From NCBI GenBank assembly GCA_000285855.2, contig HE978651.1, positions 1,785,115 to 1,849,114 of the forward strand: a stretch of 64,000 bases of DNA, written 5' to 3'. The notes beneath the pieces were generated by a model. That model ran no database searches. It was not told the origin of the DNA and saw only the letters and a program-made list of their open reading frames with translations. The position numbers and the translations under genes are program-made. Shown piece by piece: positions 6,431-15,707 of this stretch. The stretch is from Ruminococcus sp. JC304 (GTDB lineage: Bacteria > Bacillota > Clostridia > Lachnospirales > Lachnospiraceae). Position 1 is the first letter of the stretch. Every line of letters begins with the position of its first letter.

Positions 6431-8847
6431 TAGCTTCTCAACTCGATTCCAAGTTCTGTCAGTCCATTCAGGATTTTCTTCATTGCTGCTGTGATCTCAC
6501 TCTCCTCCAGAGTTTTGTCATGATGACGGAACACCAGAGAATATGCCATGGATTTATATCCTTCTTTGATCTGATTACCTTCATATATATCGAAGAGCTG
6601 GTAGCTTTCCAGGATCTTGCCACCCCTCTGTGTCAGTACATGCTCGATCTGTCCTGCCAGTACAGCTTTCGGAACAACCATACTTAAGTCACGGGTTACA
6701 GCAGGATATTTGGCAATTCCTGTATATTTGTGATTAAAGCTTGCAAATTCCAGAACTGTAAGAATGTCGATCACTGCCACATAGGCCTTGTCACCGATTC
6801 CATAAGTATCTGCAACCAGCGGATGAACCTCTCCCAGATAACCTACAACCTTACCGCCATAAATCATATTTGCCTGTCTGCCCGGATGGAGATAGGATTT
6901 TTTGCTGTCAGGATCATAATCCACTCTTTCACGCATACCTACCTTTTCAAAGAATTCCTCGCAGACACCCTTCATATCAAAGAAGTCACCGTTTCCATAC
7001 ATTCCCAAGGTAAAATGCATTCTTTCCTCCGGAAGTTCAGTAAGAGGCAATGCCTTTGGACGGTATACATTTCCCAGTTCATAGAGACGTACATCTTTAT
7101 TTCTTCTGTTATAGTTTGTTGCCAGAGAACTGAGCATACCATTTAAGGTAGTTGTTCTCATAACACTGTAATCCTCACCCAGTGGATTGCTGATCACAAT
7201 TCCCCTGCGGAGTTCACTGTCAGCCGGAAGTCTTAATTTATCAAATACCTTCGGGCTTTCAAAAGAATAAGTCATGCCTTCAGAAAAACCACAGTATTCT
7301 GCGATATCCCTTGCAACAGCTTCAATACGAAGCTTAAATGGCAGTTTACCTGTTGTAGCTTCCCCATTGGGCAATGTGGTGGGAATTTTGTCATATCCGA
7401 AGAATCTGGCAATCTCTTCCGCTACATCAGCCACATAGTGAATATCCTGACGGAAGGTAGGTGCTACGATCTCATTGGTCTTCTCATCATAGGTAAGCTC
7501 AACCTTTGCCAGGAATCCAAGCATTTCTTCCGGGGTAAGGCTGGTTCCCAGAAGTGCATTGATTTTCTCTGGTTTAAAAGGTACTCTGGACGGCTCGCTG
7601 ACTTTATTGCAGACATCCACCATTCCGCCCACAACCTCTCCTGCACCCAGTTCCTCCATGAGCTGGCAGGCTCTGTCAATGGCAGCCTGTGCATTGTTTG
7701 GATCCAGACCCTTCTCAAATTTACCGGAAGCATCTGTACGGAGGCCAATCCTTTTGGAAGAAAGACGGATATTGGTGCCGTCAAAGCATGCTGCCTCAAA
7801 GAGAACTGTTTTCACCTCATCTGTGATCATAGAATTCTCTCCGCCCATGATTCCGGCAATTCCTACAGGTTTTTTGCCGTCACAGATCATCAGCACCTGA
7901 TCATCCATGACACGTTCCTGGCCATCCAGTGTGACGAATTTTTCATCCTTTTCTGCACAGCGTACAACAATTTCTCTGTTCTCAATGGTATCCAGATCAT
8001 AGGCATGCATTGGCTGGCCAAATTCTTCCATAACATAATTGGTGATATCAACCAGATTATTGATAGGGCGGATTCCGTTGGAAGCCAGACATCTCTGCAT
8101 CCATTTTGGGGACGGTTCGATCTTTACATTTTTTACAACTCTTGCACAGTAACGTGGGCAAAGCTCCGGATTCTTCACTGTAACCTTTACATAATCAGAT
8201 GCCTTTTCTTCATTGCCCTTACAATCTACAACAGGAGGACAGAATTTTTTATCAAAGGTAGCCGCTGCTTCTCTGGCAATTCCAAGAACTCCATAGCAGT
8301 CTACACGGTTAGATGTGATCTCATATTCAAAGACAACATCATCCAGTCCAAGTGCCTTTACCGCACTTTCTCCTACTACTGCATCCTCCGGGAAAATATA
8401 AATTCCGTACTCCGGTGCATCCGGGTACATCTCTTTGGTACTTCCCAGTTCTTCAATAGAACACATCATACCATAAGAATCCACACCGCGAAGCTTGCCC
8501 TTTTTGATCTGGACTCCTCCCGGAGTTTTCTTGCCGTCATGTCCGCCTGCTACCCGTCCGCCGTCCAGAACAACAGGAACCTTATCTCCTTCTTTTACAT
8601 TGGGTGCACCGGTTACAATCTGAACCGTCTCTGTTCCTACATCCACCTGGCAGATGATCAGCTTATCTGCATCCGGATGTCTTTCAATTTTTTTAATCTG
8701 TCCAATGACGATTTTGTCCAGGTCTGCATCCAGCTTCTCAAAGCCCTCTACCTTTGTACCTGTCAGGGTCATGGCATCGGTATATTCCTGTGCTGTCACA
8801 TCAAGATCCGGCACATACATTTTAATCCAAGATAATGAAGTATTCAT
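6430..8847 (-). CDS. pheT: Phenylalanine-tRNA ligase beta subunit
   Basis: 805-residue beta chain of the (alpha-beta)2 PheRS that charges tRNA-Phe. Domains run in the usual order: N-terminal tRNA-binding OB fold with IVIGQIKKIERHPDADKL (about 45-65), B3/B4 editing domain (about 205-385), B5 (about 405-480), the inactive synthetase-like core (about 490-690), and the C-terminal FDX-ACB anticodon-binding domain with YPAVTRDLSMVVPK (about 710-805). The full length is typical. The ATG at 8847 follows AGGATTAGGA. It lies about 100 nt downstream of pheS, with a small palindrome between. Confidence 0.97.
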   Translation of the reverse strand: MNTSLSWIKMYVPDLDVTAQEYTDAMTLTGTKVEGFEKLDADLDKIVIGQIKKIERHPDADKLIICQVDVGTETVQIVTGAPNVKEGDKVPVVLDGGRVAGGHDGKKTPGGVQIKKGKLRGVDSYGMMCSIEELGSTKEMYPDAPEYGIYIFPEDAVVGESAVKALGLDDVVFEYEITSNRVDCYGVLGIAREAAATFDKKFCPPVVDCKGNEEKASDYVKVTVKNPELCPRYCARVVKNVKIEPSPKWMQRCLASNGIRPINNLVDITNYVMEEFGQPMHAYDLDTIENREIVVRCAEKDEKFVTLDGQERVMDDQVLMICDGKKPVGIAGIMGGENSMITDEVKTVLFEAACFDGTNIRLSSKRIGLRTDASGKFEKGLDPNNAQAAIDRACQLMEELGAGEVVGGMVDVCNKVSEPSRVPFKPEKINALLGTSLTPEEMLGFLAKVELTYDEKTNEIVAPTFRQDIHYVADVAEEIARFFGYDKIPTTLPNGEATTGKLPFKLRIEAVARDIAEYCGFSEGMTYSFESPKVFDKLRLPADSELRRGIVISNPLGEDYSVMRTTTLNGMLSSLATNYNRRNKDVRLYELGNVYRPKALPLTELPEERMHFTLGMYGNGDFFDMKGVCEEFFEKVGMRERVDYDPDSKKSYLHPGRQANMIYGGKVVGYLGEVHPLVADTYGIGDKAYVAVIDILTVLEFASFNHKYTGIAKYPAVTRDLSMVVPKAVLAGQIEHVLTQRGGKILESYQLFDIYEGNQIKEGYKSMAYSLVFRHHDKTLEESEITAAMKKILNGLTELGIELRS

Positions 8848-8900
8848 TTTTCCTAATCCTCTTTCTTATATAAAATAAATAAGCCTATACTTAAGGAATT

Positions 8901-8920
8901 TCCACGACACTTGTCGTGGA
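8901..8920. repeat. Short perfect palindrome in the pheS-pheT spacer
   Basis: Arms TCCACGACA/TGTCGTGGA (9 bp) with a 2-nt loop, in the ~100-nt gap between pheS and pheT. No poly-U tail follows on the minus strand, so it is more likely an mRNA processing or stability hairpin, or a repeat remnant, than a terminator. Confidence 0.65.
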
Positions 8921-8948
8921 AGCCGCTCGCTCCACTTCGTTTCGCTCA

Positions 8949-9974
8949 CTAAAATTGTTTTATAAAGCGAATGTCGTTTTCGTAGAGCAGGCGCATGTCA
9001 TCGATTTCGTATTTAAGAAGAGCAATTCGCTCCAGGCCTACACCGAAGGCAAAGCCTGTATATTCCTCAGGATCAATTCCGCACATGCTTAATACATTTG
9101 GATGTACCATACCACAGCCAAGGATTTCAATCCATCCGGAGCCTTTACAGAAACGGCAGCCTTTACCGCCACACTTGAAGCAGGATACATCTACCTCAGC
9201 ACTTGGCTCAGTGAATGGGAAATGATGAGGTCTGAATTTGGTTTTTGTCTCAGGTCCGAAGAGCTCCTGGGCAAATTCCTGAAGAGTTCCCTTCAGATCC
9301 GCAAATGTAATATTCTTATCAATAACCAAACCTTCAATCTGATGGAAGGACGGAGAATGCGTAGCATCTACCTCATCTGAACGGAACACACGTCCCGGTG
9401 CAATCATACGGATAGGCAGTTTGCCTTTTTCCATAGTACGTGCCTGTACCGGGGAGGTCTGGGAACGAAGCAGAATGGAATCTGTGATAAAGAAAGTATC
9501 CTGTTCGTCACGTGCCGGATGGTTTTCCGGAATGTTAAGCTTTGTAAAGTTATAATCAGCATATTCAACTTCCGGACCTTCAACAACCTCATAGCCCATA
9601 CCTACGAAAATACGCTCAACCTCTTCCAGCGCGATGGTATTGGGATGACGATGTCCGATCTTCGCTTTCTTTGCAGGAAGTGTTACGTCAATAACTTCCT
9701 GTTTCATTTTTTCCTCACGGACAGCTTCCTCCAGTTTTGCTTTTGACTCATCCAGGAGAGCTTCTATCTTTGTTCTGGTCTCATTTACCAGCTGTCCGAC
9801 TTTCGGACGTTCCTCCGGAGCAACATCCTTCATGCTTTTTAAAATAGCAGTCAATTCTCCTTTTTTGCCAAGGTATGCAACACGTACCTCGTTTAACTTA
9901 TCCAGGCCCTCGGATTCATCAATCCGTTTTTTGGCAGCTTCAGCCAGTTCCTGAAGTTTTTCTTTCATATCCAT
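8949..9974 (-). CDS. pheS: Phenylalanine-tRNA ligase alpha subunit
   Basis: 341-residue catalytic chain of PheRS. An N-terminal coiled coil (about 1-90) precedes the class II synthetase core with [19 protein letters not shown], motif 2 ([19 protein letters not shown]) and motif 3 ([22 protein letters not shown]). Between them is a four-Cys zinc-knuckle-like stretch ([12 protein letters not shown]), an insert seen in many bacterial alpha chains. AAGGAG precedes the ATG by about 9 nt. Expression is controlled by the upstream T-box leader, and the gene is first in the pheS-pheT-phosphatase operon. Confidence 0.97.
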   Translation of the reverse strand: MDMKEKLQELAEAAKKRIDESEGLDKLNEVRVAYLGKKGELTAILKSMKDVAPEERPKVGQLVNETRTKIEALLDESKAKLEEAVREEKMKQEVIDVTLPAKKAKIGHRHPNTIALEEVERIFVGMGYEVVEGPEVEYADYNFTKLNIPENHPARDEQDTFFITDSILLRSQTSPVQARTMEKGKLPIRMIAPGRVFRSDEVDATHSPSFHQIEGLVIDKNITFADLKGTLQEFAQELFGPETKTKFRPHHFPFTEPSAEVDVSCFKCGGKGCRFCKGSGWIEILGCGMVHPNVLSMCGIDPEEYTGFAFGVGLERIALLKYEIDDMRLLYENDIRFIKQF

Positions 9975-10134
9975 GATTCTTTTCTCCTTTATAAAAATAT
10001 TCGTAATTTCCTGATTAAGGGTCGCAAATCCGTAAACAAGAAAGAATCCTGCTTGCAGGATTCTCCGCCTGCGACGGGTCGCTTCAGCGACATAATTCCT
10101 CTCCGCCGCAGTGCGATCCTGCCCGGAGGGCTTT

Positions 10135-10178
10135 GTTATGTTATAGGAACATTACGGAGTAATTTCCTATAACATAAC
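10135..10178. repeat. Perfect 15-bp inverted repeat between T-box terminator and pheS
   Basis: Arms 10135-10149 and 10164-10178 (GTTATGTTATAGGAA and its complement) with a 14-nt loop. It abuts the T-box terminator. The following ~110 nt to pheS hold further small hairpins such as AGAATCCTGC/GCAGGATTCT and GTCGC/GCGAC. It is not needed for T-box function as far as known. Confidence 0.7.
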
Positions 10179-10459
10179 AAAAGCCCCGTCCCTCATATAA
10201 GGGACGGAGCATATCCGCGGTACCACCCTGCTTCCTGCTTTATACAGGCTCTCGGTCTGCTTAACGCGCAGCAACGTCATTCCCTACTAAACAATCATAT
10301 CTGATCACATCATCAATCCTAACAGAACATTCAGGAATGCAGCTCCGGTGGGAAATTCAGGAAATATCTGAACCCGTGGAAGCTTTCAGCCGATGACCTC
10401 CACTCTCTGATGGAAAATAAATCCCTAAAAACACCTTCTGTGCCTTTTCATTTATTAAC
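10178..10459 (-). promoter_or_regulatory. T-box leader (phenylalanine) of pheST
   Basis: tRNA-sensing transcription-attenuation leader. The invariant T-box sequence (minus-strand GGGTGGTACCGCGG at 10215-10229) lies just before a strong terminator stem, GCCCCGTCCCT versus the GGGACGGAGC region at 10181-10210, with a run of U after it. An AGAGAGTGGAGG-like segment marks the base of stem I. A candidate UUC specifier sits near 10352-10354 in a GAATTTCC context, which fits control by uncharged tRNA-Phe. The specifier assignment is tentative; the T-box itself is clear. Confidence 0.92.
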
Positions 10460-10465
10460 AGTATT

Positions 10466-10494
10466 ACTATGCCACAGTCCGAAAAATATGTCAA
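10466..10494 (-). promoter_or_regulatory. Predicted promoter of the pheST T-box transcript
   Basis: TTGACA at 10489-10494, 17-nt spacer, CATAGT at 10466-10471. The -35 box overlaps the stop codon of the upstream BrkB-family gene. Confidence 0.6.
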
Positions 10495-11432
10495 GAGTCA
10501 TTTTCTGCTTTCTCAGTTGATGCTTTCTCATCTGCCGCCTCTTTTGCCTGCTGTCTTCGCTCTCTCTCATGATCGATCATTCCTTTGACAGACCGATGGG
10601 CCTTACGGAAATCCTTCTCAAAATATGCATTGATCTCTGCTCCGTACAAAAACAGATTCATGCAGAAATACAACCAGATCATTACCATGATAATCGTGGT
10701 CAGATTCCCGTACATATTGGAAAATCCCGGAAAAATCTCAAAATAAAGAGAAAATCCATAGGAAAATATAGACCAGGCCACTGCAATGATCAAAGCTCCG
10801 GGAACCTGACTTTTTAAGGTTGCCTTCCGGTTCGGAAGCACCTTATAAAGCAAAAGAAATACCAGAAAAAGCACTGCAAAAACAAGTTCCGTCCTGGCAC
10901 CTAATATCCTGCCCAGAACCTTTCCCACAAAAGGAATATACATGGCCGCAAGCTCCTGGATCCGGTTACCAAGCACAAGCATAAGCAGACAGATGATCAG
11001 TGCCACCACCAGTGAAAAGGTATAAAAAACCGCATAAATCCTGGTAATCAGCCAGTTACGAGTTTCCTTTACATGATAAATGGTGTTCAGTCCATTGATC
11101 AGGGACTGCATACCTTTCCCCGCAGACCACAGTGCTACAAGGGCAGAAATAGGTACAATAGCTGTACTTCTCTTATAAACATCCACTACGATTCCAAGAA
11201 CAAAACTCTGGATATTCTCAGGAACAAATGCAACAATGGCATCACGCACCATATTATAAGTAACCGGTGTATATCTGACCAGTGTTGTCAGAAAAAGGAT
11301 ACAGGGAATAAAGGAAAGAATCAAAAAATAGGCAGCCTGTGTGGCATATGCTCCTACATGATCCCCTGACACACGATTCATAAATCCAAGCAGAAGTGAA
11401 ACCACTGATTTCTTCTCTTTCTCCTTCTTCAT
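10491..11432 (-). CDS. YihY/BrkB family inner-membrane protein
   Basis: About 313 residues with six predicted hydrophobic helices and the family pattern: AYATQAAYFLILSFIPCILFLTTLVRYTP near the N-terminus and a WSAGKGMQSLINGLNTIYHVKETRNW motif in the middle. The family was once called RNase BN, which is not supported; the function is unknown. A charged, Lys/Glu/Ala-rich C-terminal tail of about 40 residues is cytosolic. The start at 11432 is preferred because GGAGAG lies 6 nt upstream, whereas the ATG four codons earlier has no ribosome site. The stop codon overlaps the pheST promoter. Confidence 0.9.
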   Translation of the reverse strand: MKKEKEKKSVVSLLLGFMNRVSGDHVGAYATQAAYFLILSFIPCILFLTTLVRYTPVTYNMVRDAIVAFVPENIQSFVLGIVVDVYKRSTAIVPISALVALWSAGKGMQSLINGLNTIYHVKETRNWLITRIYAVFYTFSLVVALIICLLMLVLGNRIQELAAMYIPFVGKVLGRILGARTELVFAVLFLVFLLLYKVLPNRKATLKSQVPGALIIAVAWSIFSYGFSLYFEIFPGFSNMYGNLTTIIMVMIWLYFCMNLFLYGAEINAYFEKDFRKAHRSVKGMIDHERERRQQAKEAADEKASTEKAENDS

Positions 11433-11498
11433 ATATCTCTCCATTCTATTTATATTCAGGGAGATCCTTCTTGCCGTTTACCGGCAAATCACTTCATA

Positions 11499-12560
11499 TT
11501 ATTCTTTTATGTAAAACCTGTAAGAGGTTTCAGAGTTGTAATGCTCTCCGGCTGCAAGAACAGGAGAATGGAAATCCTCCACATTTACAGCATTTGGCTC
11601 TACCTGTGTTTCCAGACAGAAGGCATCTCTCTGATTGTAAACATGTCCGTTTTTACCCTTTTCGTTCTCTACAAAATTAGCTGCATAGAACTGCACACAA
11701 GGACAGTCAGAAGTTACATCCATAGCAATTCCGGTTTCTTTGCTGTATGCAGTGGCAATGAGTCTGCGATTGCCCTTAGAATAATTGTCAGTCACATAAT
11801 TATGGTCATATCCGCCGGTGAATTTCAGCTGTTCAAAATCTGCATTGATCCTCTCTCCCATCTGTCTGGCAGTTCTGAAATCCATAGGAGTACCCTCCAC
11901 CGGTGCGTATTCTCCCGTAGGAATAGAATGGCTGTCAGCTACAGGTGTATAGTAATTTGCATGAATGGTCAGATACTGATCCATGGCTGAGCCACTTCCC
12001 TCTCCGCTCAGGTTAAAATAAGAATGATTGGTCATATTTCCTACTGTAGGTTCATCGCATACGCCCTGATAATGGATTTTTAATTCATTTTCTTCTGTAA
12101 ATTCATACTTCACAGAGACATCAAATTCTCCCGGAAAACCATTTTCTCCGTCCGGGCTGATACGGTTAAATACAATGCTGTTTTTATCCTGAGAAATCTC
12201 AGCCACTTTCCACAGCTTCTTCTCAAAACCATCCGGACCGCTGTGAAGATTATTGTCATTTTCATTCTGTGCAAGTCTTACCTCTCTGTCTCCAAGCATA
12301 AACCTTGCACCGGCAATACGGTTACCGCTTCTGCCGATCACTGCTCCGAAAAAGCATCCATTCACCTCATAAGATTCCAGGTCATCATATCCCAGAACTA
12401 CATCTGTCAGCTTCCCCTCTCTGTCCGGTACACACAGCTTCACCAAAAGAGCCCCAAACTCTGTTACTTCCACAAATGCTCCGGATTCATTTTCCAGATG
12501 ATAGATCTTAACTGTTTCTCCTGTGGGCAATACACCAAATTTTCTTTCACTTACACTCAT
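11499..12560 (-). CDS. galM: Aldose 1-epimerase (galactose mutarotase)
   Basis: 353-residue mutarotase that interconverts alpha and beta anomers of hexoses. Family landmarks are GRSGNRIAGARF, NLHSGPDGF (catalytic His region), TNHSYFNLSGEG (second catalytic His), GYDHNYV and the C-terminal FCLETQVEPNAVN with the catalytic Glu. The start at 12560 is set by GGGAGG 8 nt upstream and by the family N-terminus; an open frame extends 67 codons upstream but runs into the 6S-like RNA. No other sugar genes adjoin it, so it probably serves general hexose catabolism. Confidence 0.95.
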   Translation of the reverse strand: MSVSERKFGVLPTGETVKIYHLENESGAFVEVTEFGALLVKLCVPDREGKLTDVVLGYDDLESYEVNGCFFGAVIGRSGNRIAGARFMLGDREVRLAQNENDNNLHSGPDGFEKKLWKVAEISQDKNSIVFNRISPDGENGFPGEFDVSVKYEFTEENELKIHYQGVCDEPTVGNMTNHSYFNLSGEGSGSAMDQYLTIHANYYTPVADSHSIPTGEYAPVEGTPMDFRTARQMGERINADFEQLKFTGGYDHNYVTDNYSKGNRRLIATAYSKETGIAMDVTSDCPCVQFYAANFVENEKGKNGHVYNQRDAFCLETQVEPNAVNVEDFHSPVLAAGEHYNSETSYRFYIKE

Positions 12561-12620
12561 TGCCTGCAACCTCCCAATATAATATATAATCACGAAAAGC
12601 CTTTTCATTTGCTTTTTTAC

Positions 12621-12646
12621 TGAAAAAAAGAGCCCGGTCACGGCTC
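12621..12646 (-). terminator. Terminator of the 6S-like RNA
   Basis: GAGCC/GGCTC stem with short loop followed on the minus strand by TTTTTTTC. It lies between the RNA gene and galM. Confidence 0.8.
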
Positions 12647-12649
12647 TGT

Positions 12650-12845
12650 CTTTTCTTGAAACTCCCGAAATGTCGTTCCCTTCCCATTGACGCCTAGCCG
12701 TAGCTAGGTGGGTATCCTCAATAACATTTCTGCCTTCCGCTGCATAATGACGGCCTGACATCCATGGTACAATGTTGGATTCCCGTTAAAGTCGATGTAG
12801 GTTCAAAAAAAGAAGGGGCCTCGAACATTTCAGGATATTTTAGAT
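12650..12845 (-). ncRNA. ssrS: Probable 6S RNA (SsrS-like)
   Basis: A non-coding transcription unit with its own promoter and terminator. The predicted RNA of about 195 nt folds end to end: CCTGAAATGT at the 5' side pairs with ACATTTCGGG at the 3' side, reinforced by CCCTTC/GAAGGG, then opens into a large central bubble and a long terminal arm. The 3' strand of the bubble carries a small hairpin (CCTAGC/GCTAGG) followed by GTCAATGGG, as I recall for Firmicute 6S RNAs. Size, rod-like fold and isolated transcription fit 6S RNA, which binds the housekeeping RNA polymerase holoenzyme. A covariance-model search would settle it. Confidence 0.65.
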
Positions 12846-12851
12846 GGTTTT

Positions 12852-12880
12852 ATTATACTCTAGTATATAGTTTTTTTCAA
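12852..12880 (-). promoter_or_regulatory. Strong promoter of the 6S-like RNA
   Basis: TTGAAA (12875-12880), exact 17-nt spacer, TATAAT (12852-12857) on the minus strand. The predicted start near 12845 lies about 11 nt before the closing stem of the RNA. Confidence 0.8.
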
Positions 12881-12895
12881 CATAAAATGCACAAA

Positions 12896-14386
12896 TTATA
12901 AGATTCCAAGAATTTCCTTCACAGCTTTTGGCATATCAGGAGCATCCACCACTTTGTCATGAAGAACAGGAGCTGTACGGATGGTCTCAACTGCCTGCGG
13001 AATCTTCACACCGGACAGGATACAAAGCTCATCAGCCAGGGCAAAATCATCCTTGCCCTCTGTATCAACTCCAAGAGCATCCATAACACTTCTGGTAAAT
13101 TTATAAGGGCTGGCTGTGGAAGCGATCACTACAGGAAGCTTATCTCCTGTTTCCTTTACATATTTGTCATATACACCGGCAGCAACTGCAGTATGGGTAT
13201 CTATCACATAATGACTGTTTTTGAAAACTCCGGCGATGGTTGCAGCTGTTTCCTCTTCTGTACAGAAATTTCCGTAGAAATCTCCCAACTGGGATTTCAT
13301 TTTCTCTGTGATCGTGTACTCTCCGCCTGCAGATAATGCCTGCATCAGCTCAGCACATTTCTTTGCATCTGCACCTGCAATACGGTAAATAAGGCGCTCC
13401 AGATTACTGGAGATCAGGATATCCATGGAAGGAGAAGTTGTCAGGATAAAGTCACGTTTTCTGTCATAGGTACCTGTACGGAAGAAATCATACAGTACTT
13501 TATTATCATTGGACGCACAGATCAGCTTATGTACAGGAAGACCCATCTGCTTTGCATAATATGCAGCAAGGATATTTCCAAAGTTTCCTGTAGGCACTGT
13601 GATATTGATCTCCTGTCCGTCCTTGATCTTTCCTTCGCGGACCAGGGATGCATATGCATATACATAATATACGATCTGCGGAACCAGACGTCCGATATTA
13701 ATAGAGTTTGCCGAAGAGAACTGATAACCTGCCTGATCAAGCTCTCCTTCCAGCTTCTGGTCATTAAACATTTTCTTTACAGCAGTCTGGGCATCATCAA
13801 AATTGCCGGTAATTCCCACTACGTAGGTATTATTTCCCTTCTGGGTAACCATCTGCTTCTCCTGAATAGGGCTTACACCATTCTTTGGATAAAAGACAAT
13901 GATCTTTGTGCCCGGTACATCTGCAAAGCCTGCCATAGCAGCCTTTCCTGTATCCCCTGATGTTGCGGTGAGGATCACGATCTCATTTTTTACATTATTT
14001 TTCTTTGCTGCTGTAGTCATAAGATGGGGAAGAATTGATAAAGCCATATCCTTGAATGCAATGGTAGCTCCATGGTACAGCTCCAGGAAATATACTCCGT
14101 CTGCCTCATGAAGCGGTGCGATTGTCTTTGTATCAAATTTATCGTCATAGGCTCTGCTGATGCAGTTTTTCAATTCCTCTTCTGTGAAATCTGTAAGGAA
14201 ACGCTTCATTACCTCATAAGCAGTCTCCTGATAACTCATCTGTGCCAGTTTATCCATAGGGACATCCAGCTTCGGAATCTCTGTAGGCACAAATAAACCG
14301 CCATCCTCAGAAAGTCCCTTTAAAATAGCCATGGAAGCTGTTACAGCCTCTTCTTTTCCTCGTGTGCTTTTGTATAATACCTGCAT
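12896..14386 (-). CDS. thrC: Threonine synthase
   Basis: 496-residue PLP enzyme that converts O-phosphohomoserine to threonine. The PLP-binding lysine is in HGATIAFKDMALS (about residue 112); TATSGDTGKAAMAGF and TVPTGNFGNILAAYYAK are the phosphate- and cofactor-binding loops. Length and the N-terminus MQVLYKSTRG match the long microbial ThrC type. The ATG follows AAAGGCAGGA. It has its own extended -10 promoter and is not in an operon with hom or thrB here. Confidence 0.96.
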   Translation of the reverse strand: MQVLYKSTRGKEEAVTASMAILKGLSEDGGLFVPTEIPKLDVPMDKLAQMSYQETAYEVMKRFLTDFTEEELKNCISRAYDDKFDTKTIAPLHEADGVYFLELYHGATIAFKDMALSILPHLMTTAAKKNNVKNEIVILTATSGDTGKAAMAGFADVPGTKIIVFYPKNGVSPIQEKQMVTQKGNNTYVVGITGNFDDAQTAVKKMFNDQKLEGELDQAGYQFSSANSINIGRLVPQIVYYVYAYASLVREGKIKDGQEINITVPTGNFGNILAAYYAKQMGLPVHKLICASNDNKVLYDFFRTGTYDRKRDFILTTSPSMDILISSNLERLIYRIAGADAKKCAELMQALSAGGEYTITEKMKSQLGDFYGNFCTEEETAATIAGVFKNSHYVIDTHTAVAAGVYDKYVKETGDKLPVVIASTASPYKFTRSVMDALGVDTEGKDDFALADELCILSGVKIPQAVETIRTAPVLHDKVVDAPDMPKAVKEILGIL

Positions 14387-14431
14387 TGTATATCCTGCCT
14401 TTCCAAAGTTTTTCGTTTGTCAATTGAACCC

Positions 14432-14437
14432 ATTATA
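14432..14437 (-). promoter_or_regulatory. Extended -10 promoter of thrC
   Basis: TGCTATAAT on the minus strand (TATAAT at 14432-14437) about 45 nt upstream of the start codon; no good -35 at 17 nt, consistent with an extended -10 element. Confidence 0.5.
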
Positions 14438-14518
14438 GCATATACTTTAACAAAATACCATCCTAAATTATATCCCATTTATATGCCATCCATTTCTGTA
14501 CAGATAGTAATTTTTCAC

Positions 14519-14562
14519 AGAAAAAAAGAAAGACAGCTCTCTCAACGGAAAGTCTGTCTTTT
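14519..14562 (-). terminator. Terminator of the cell-wall hydrolase gene
   Basis: AAAGACAG/CTGTCTTT stem immediately after the stop codon, followed by CTTTTTTT on the minus strand. Confidence 0.8.
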
Positions 14563-14568
14563 ATATCA

Positions 14569-15477
14569 TCAGTTTGTTTTTGCCATCTGGACAATATTGG
14601 AAGCTCCCACCTGATCAACAAGCTTGGACTTGTCCCCTTCATCCGGATATGTATAAAATTCATGTACGCCATATTTGAAAAGCTTTTTCAGATCCTTTTC
14701 AAACCAGGTAACATTGTGGGATTCTGCCTCGGATTTCTGAATAAAGAAAAGTGCACCTTCAGAATAATCCTTACCTTCCAGTGCCTCACGCACTGCTTCT
14801 CTGGTATCATCCGTAACCTCAACCTCATAGATTCTTCCATCATAGGTAGGAGAAAACTGCGGAACACCATTTGTGGATTCCCACACTACTTCTGTAACAT
14901 TATCAGGAAATTCTTCATTCTGCACACGATTCATGATCACATTTGCCACAAGTACCCGTCCCTTAATGTCCTCAGTTCCCGCTTCTGCCTCCACAATACG
15001 GAGCAGTGTATCGTAATCCTCATCGGACATAATGGTGGATTTCTGAGCAGAACTGATATATTTCTCATCAAGAGCATTGATCTTGCTCTGCATGGAAGCG
15101 CTCACATCAAACTCTGCCACACTGTCATCAATTTTCTTTACACGCTGTCCTACCATAACCTGCTCACAGGAAGTACCGATCCGCTCTACAGACTTCTGTC
15201 TGGTAACTGTACTGTTTACCCCGGACATTACGCCTGCGATCCCTGTAGGAAGTATGTCTGATCCTGATTCAACTGACTGGGAGGAAAAAGTCTCATTTTC
15301 ATTCCCGGAAGCTGCATATACCTGTTTCTTACTGTCATCTCCAATTCTTCCGCCGGCGGCCAGAACAACTGCAGCACAGGTACACGCCGTAACCAGTATA
15401 AAGCTTTTAGCAGGATCTCCGGATTTTCTTCTTGTCACTGATCGTCCGGGCTGACCTTGTCTTTTTTGAACTTTCAT
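14569..15477 (-). CDS. SleB-type cell wall hydrolase, membrane-anchored
   Basis: 302 residues. A basic N-terminus (KVQKRQGQPGRSVTRRK) and one hydrophobic segment (about 26-42) act as signal or anchor, followed by a Ser-rich linker. The C-terminal third is a Hydrolase_2/SleB-like domain: DEDYDTLLRIVEAEAGTED, GRVLVANVIMNRV and QFSPTYDGR, with the conserved Glu in VEAEAG as likely catalytic residue. SleB enzymes are lytic transglycosylases on peptidoglycan, often spore-cortex lytic, but family members also occur in vegetative remodelling. It is monocistronic, with its own promoter and terminator. The family is clear; a sporulation role is unproven. Confidence 0.88.
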   Translation of the reverse strand: MKVQKRQGQPGRSVTRRKSGDPAKSFILVTACTCAAVVLAAGGRIGDDSKKQVYAASGNENETFSSQSVESGSDILPTGIAGVMSGVNSTVTRQKSVERIGTSCEQVMVGQRVKKIDDSVAEFDVSASMQSKINALDEKYISSAQKSTIMSDEDYDTLLRIVEAEAGTEDIKGRVLVANVIMNRVQNEEFPDNVTEVVWESTNGVPQFSPTYDGRIYEVEVTDDTREAVREALEGKDYSEGALFFIQKSEAESHNVTWFEKDLKKLFKYGVHEFYTYPDEGDKSKLVDQVGASNIVQMAKTN

Positions 15478-15550
15478 ACCTTTTATTCCTCTTTTTTCTT
15501 AATTCCAAAACGCAACATATAGTTGTAACATTTTTGTAATTTATAAGAAA

Positions 15551-15579
15551 ATTATATTTAATAAAGACATTTTTGTCAA
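15551..15579 (-). promoter_or_regulatory. Promoter of the cell-wall hydrolase gene
   Basis: Perfect TTGACA (15574-15579), 17-nt spacer, TATAAT (15551-15556) on the minus strand: a strong vegetative sigma-A promoter rather than a sporulation one. Confidence 0.8.
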
Positions 15580-15707
15580 GCTTTTTTTACATTCCTGTAA
15601 TATTTGTAGCCTTTACACAAATGATTATAGCTCCCCTCCCTCTGTACAGTCAATCTTAATCAACCTTGATTTTTCGCGTTTTTTCAAGTTTTCCCATACT
15701 TTGTTCG

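Noticed and set aside
7438-8835. 465-codon open frame on the plus strand opposite pheT
   Set aside because: It lies wholly within pheT on the other strand, has no ribosome site, and its translation (Cys, His, Ile and Phe rich) looks like an antisense shadow.
12561-12761. N-terminal extension of galM by 67 codons
   Set aside because: It overlaps the 6S-like RNA and its terminator, and a good ribosome site and the family N-terminus both point to 12560.
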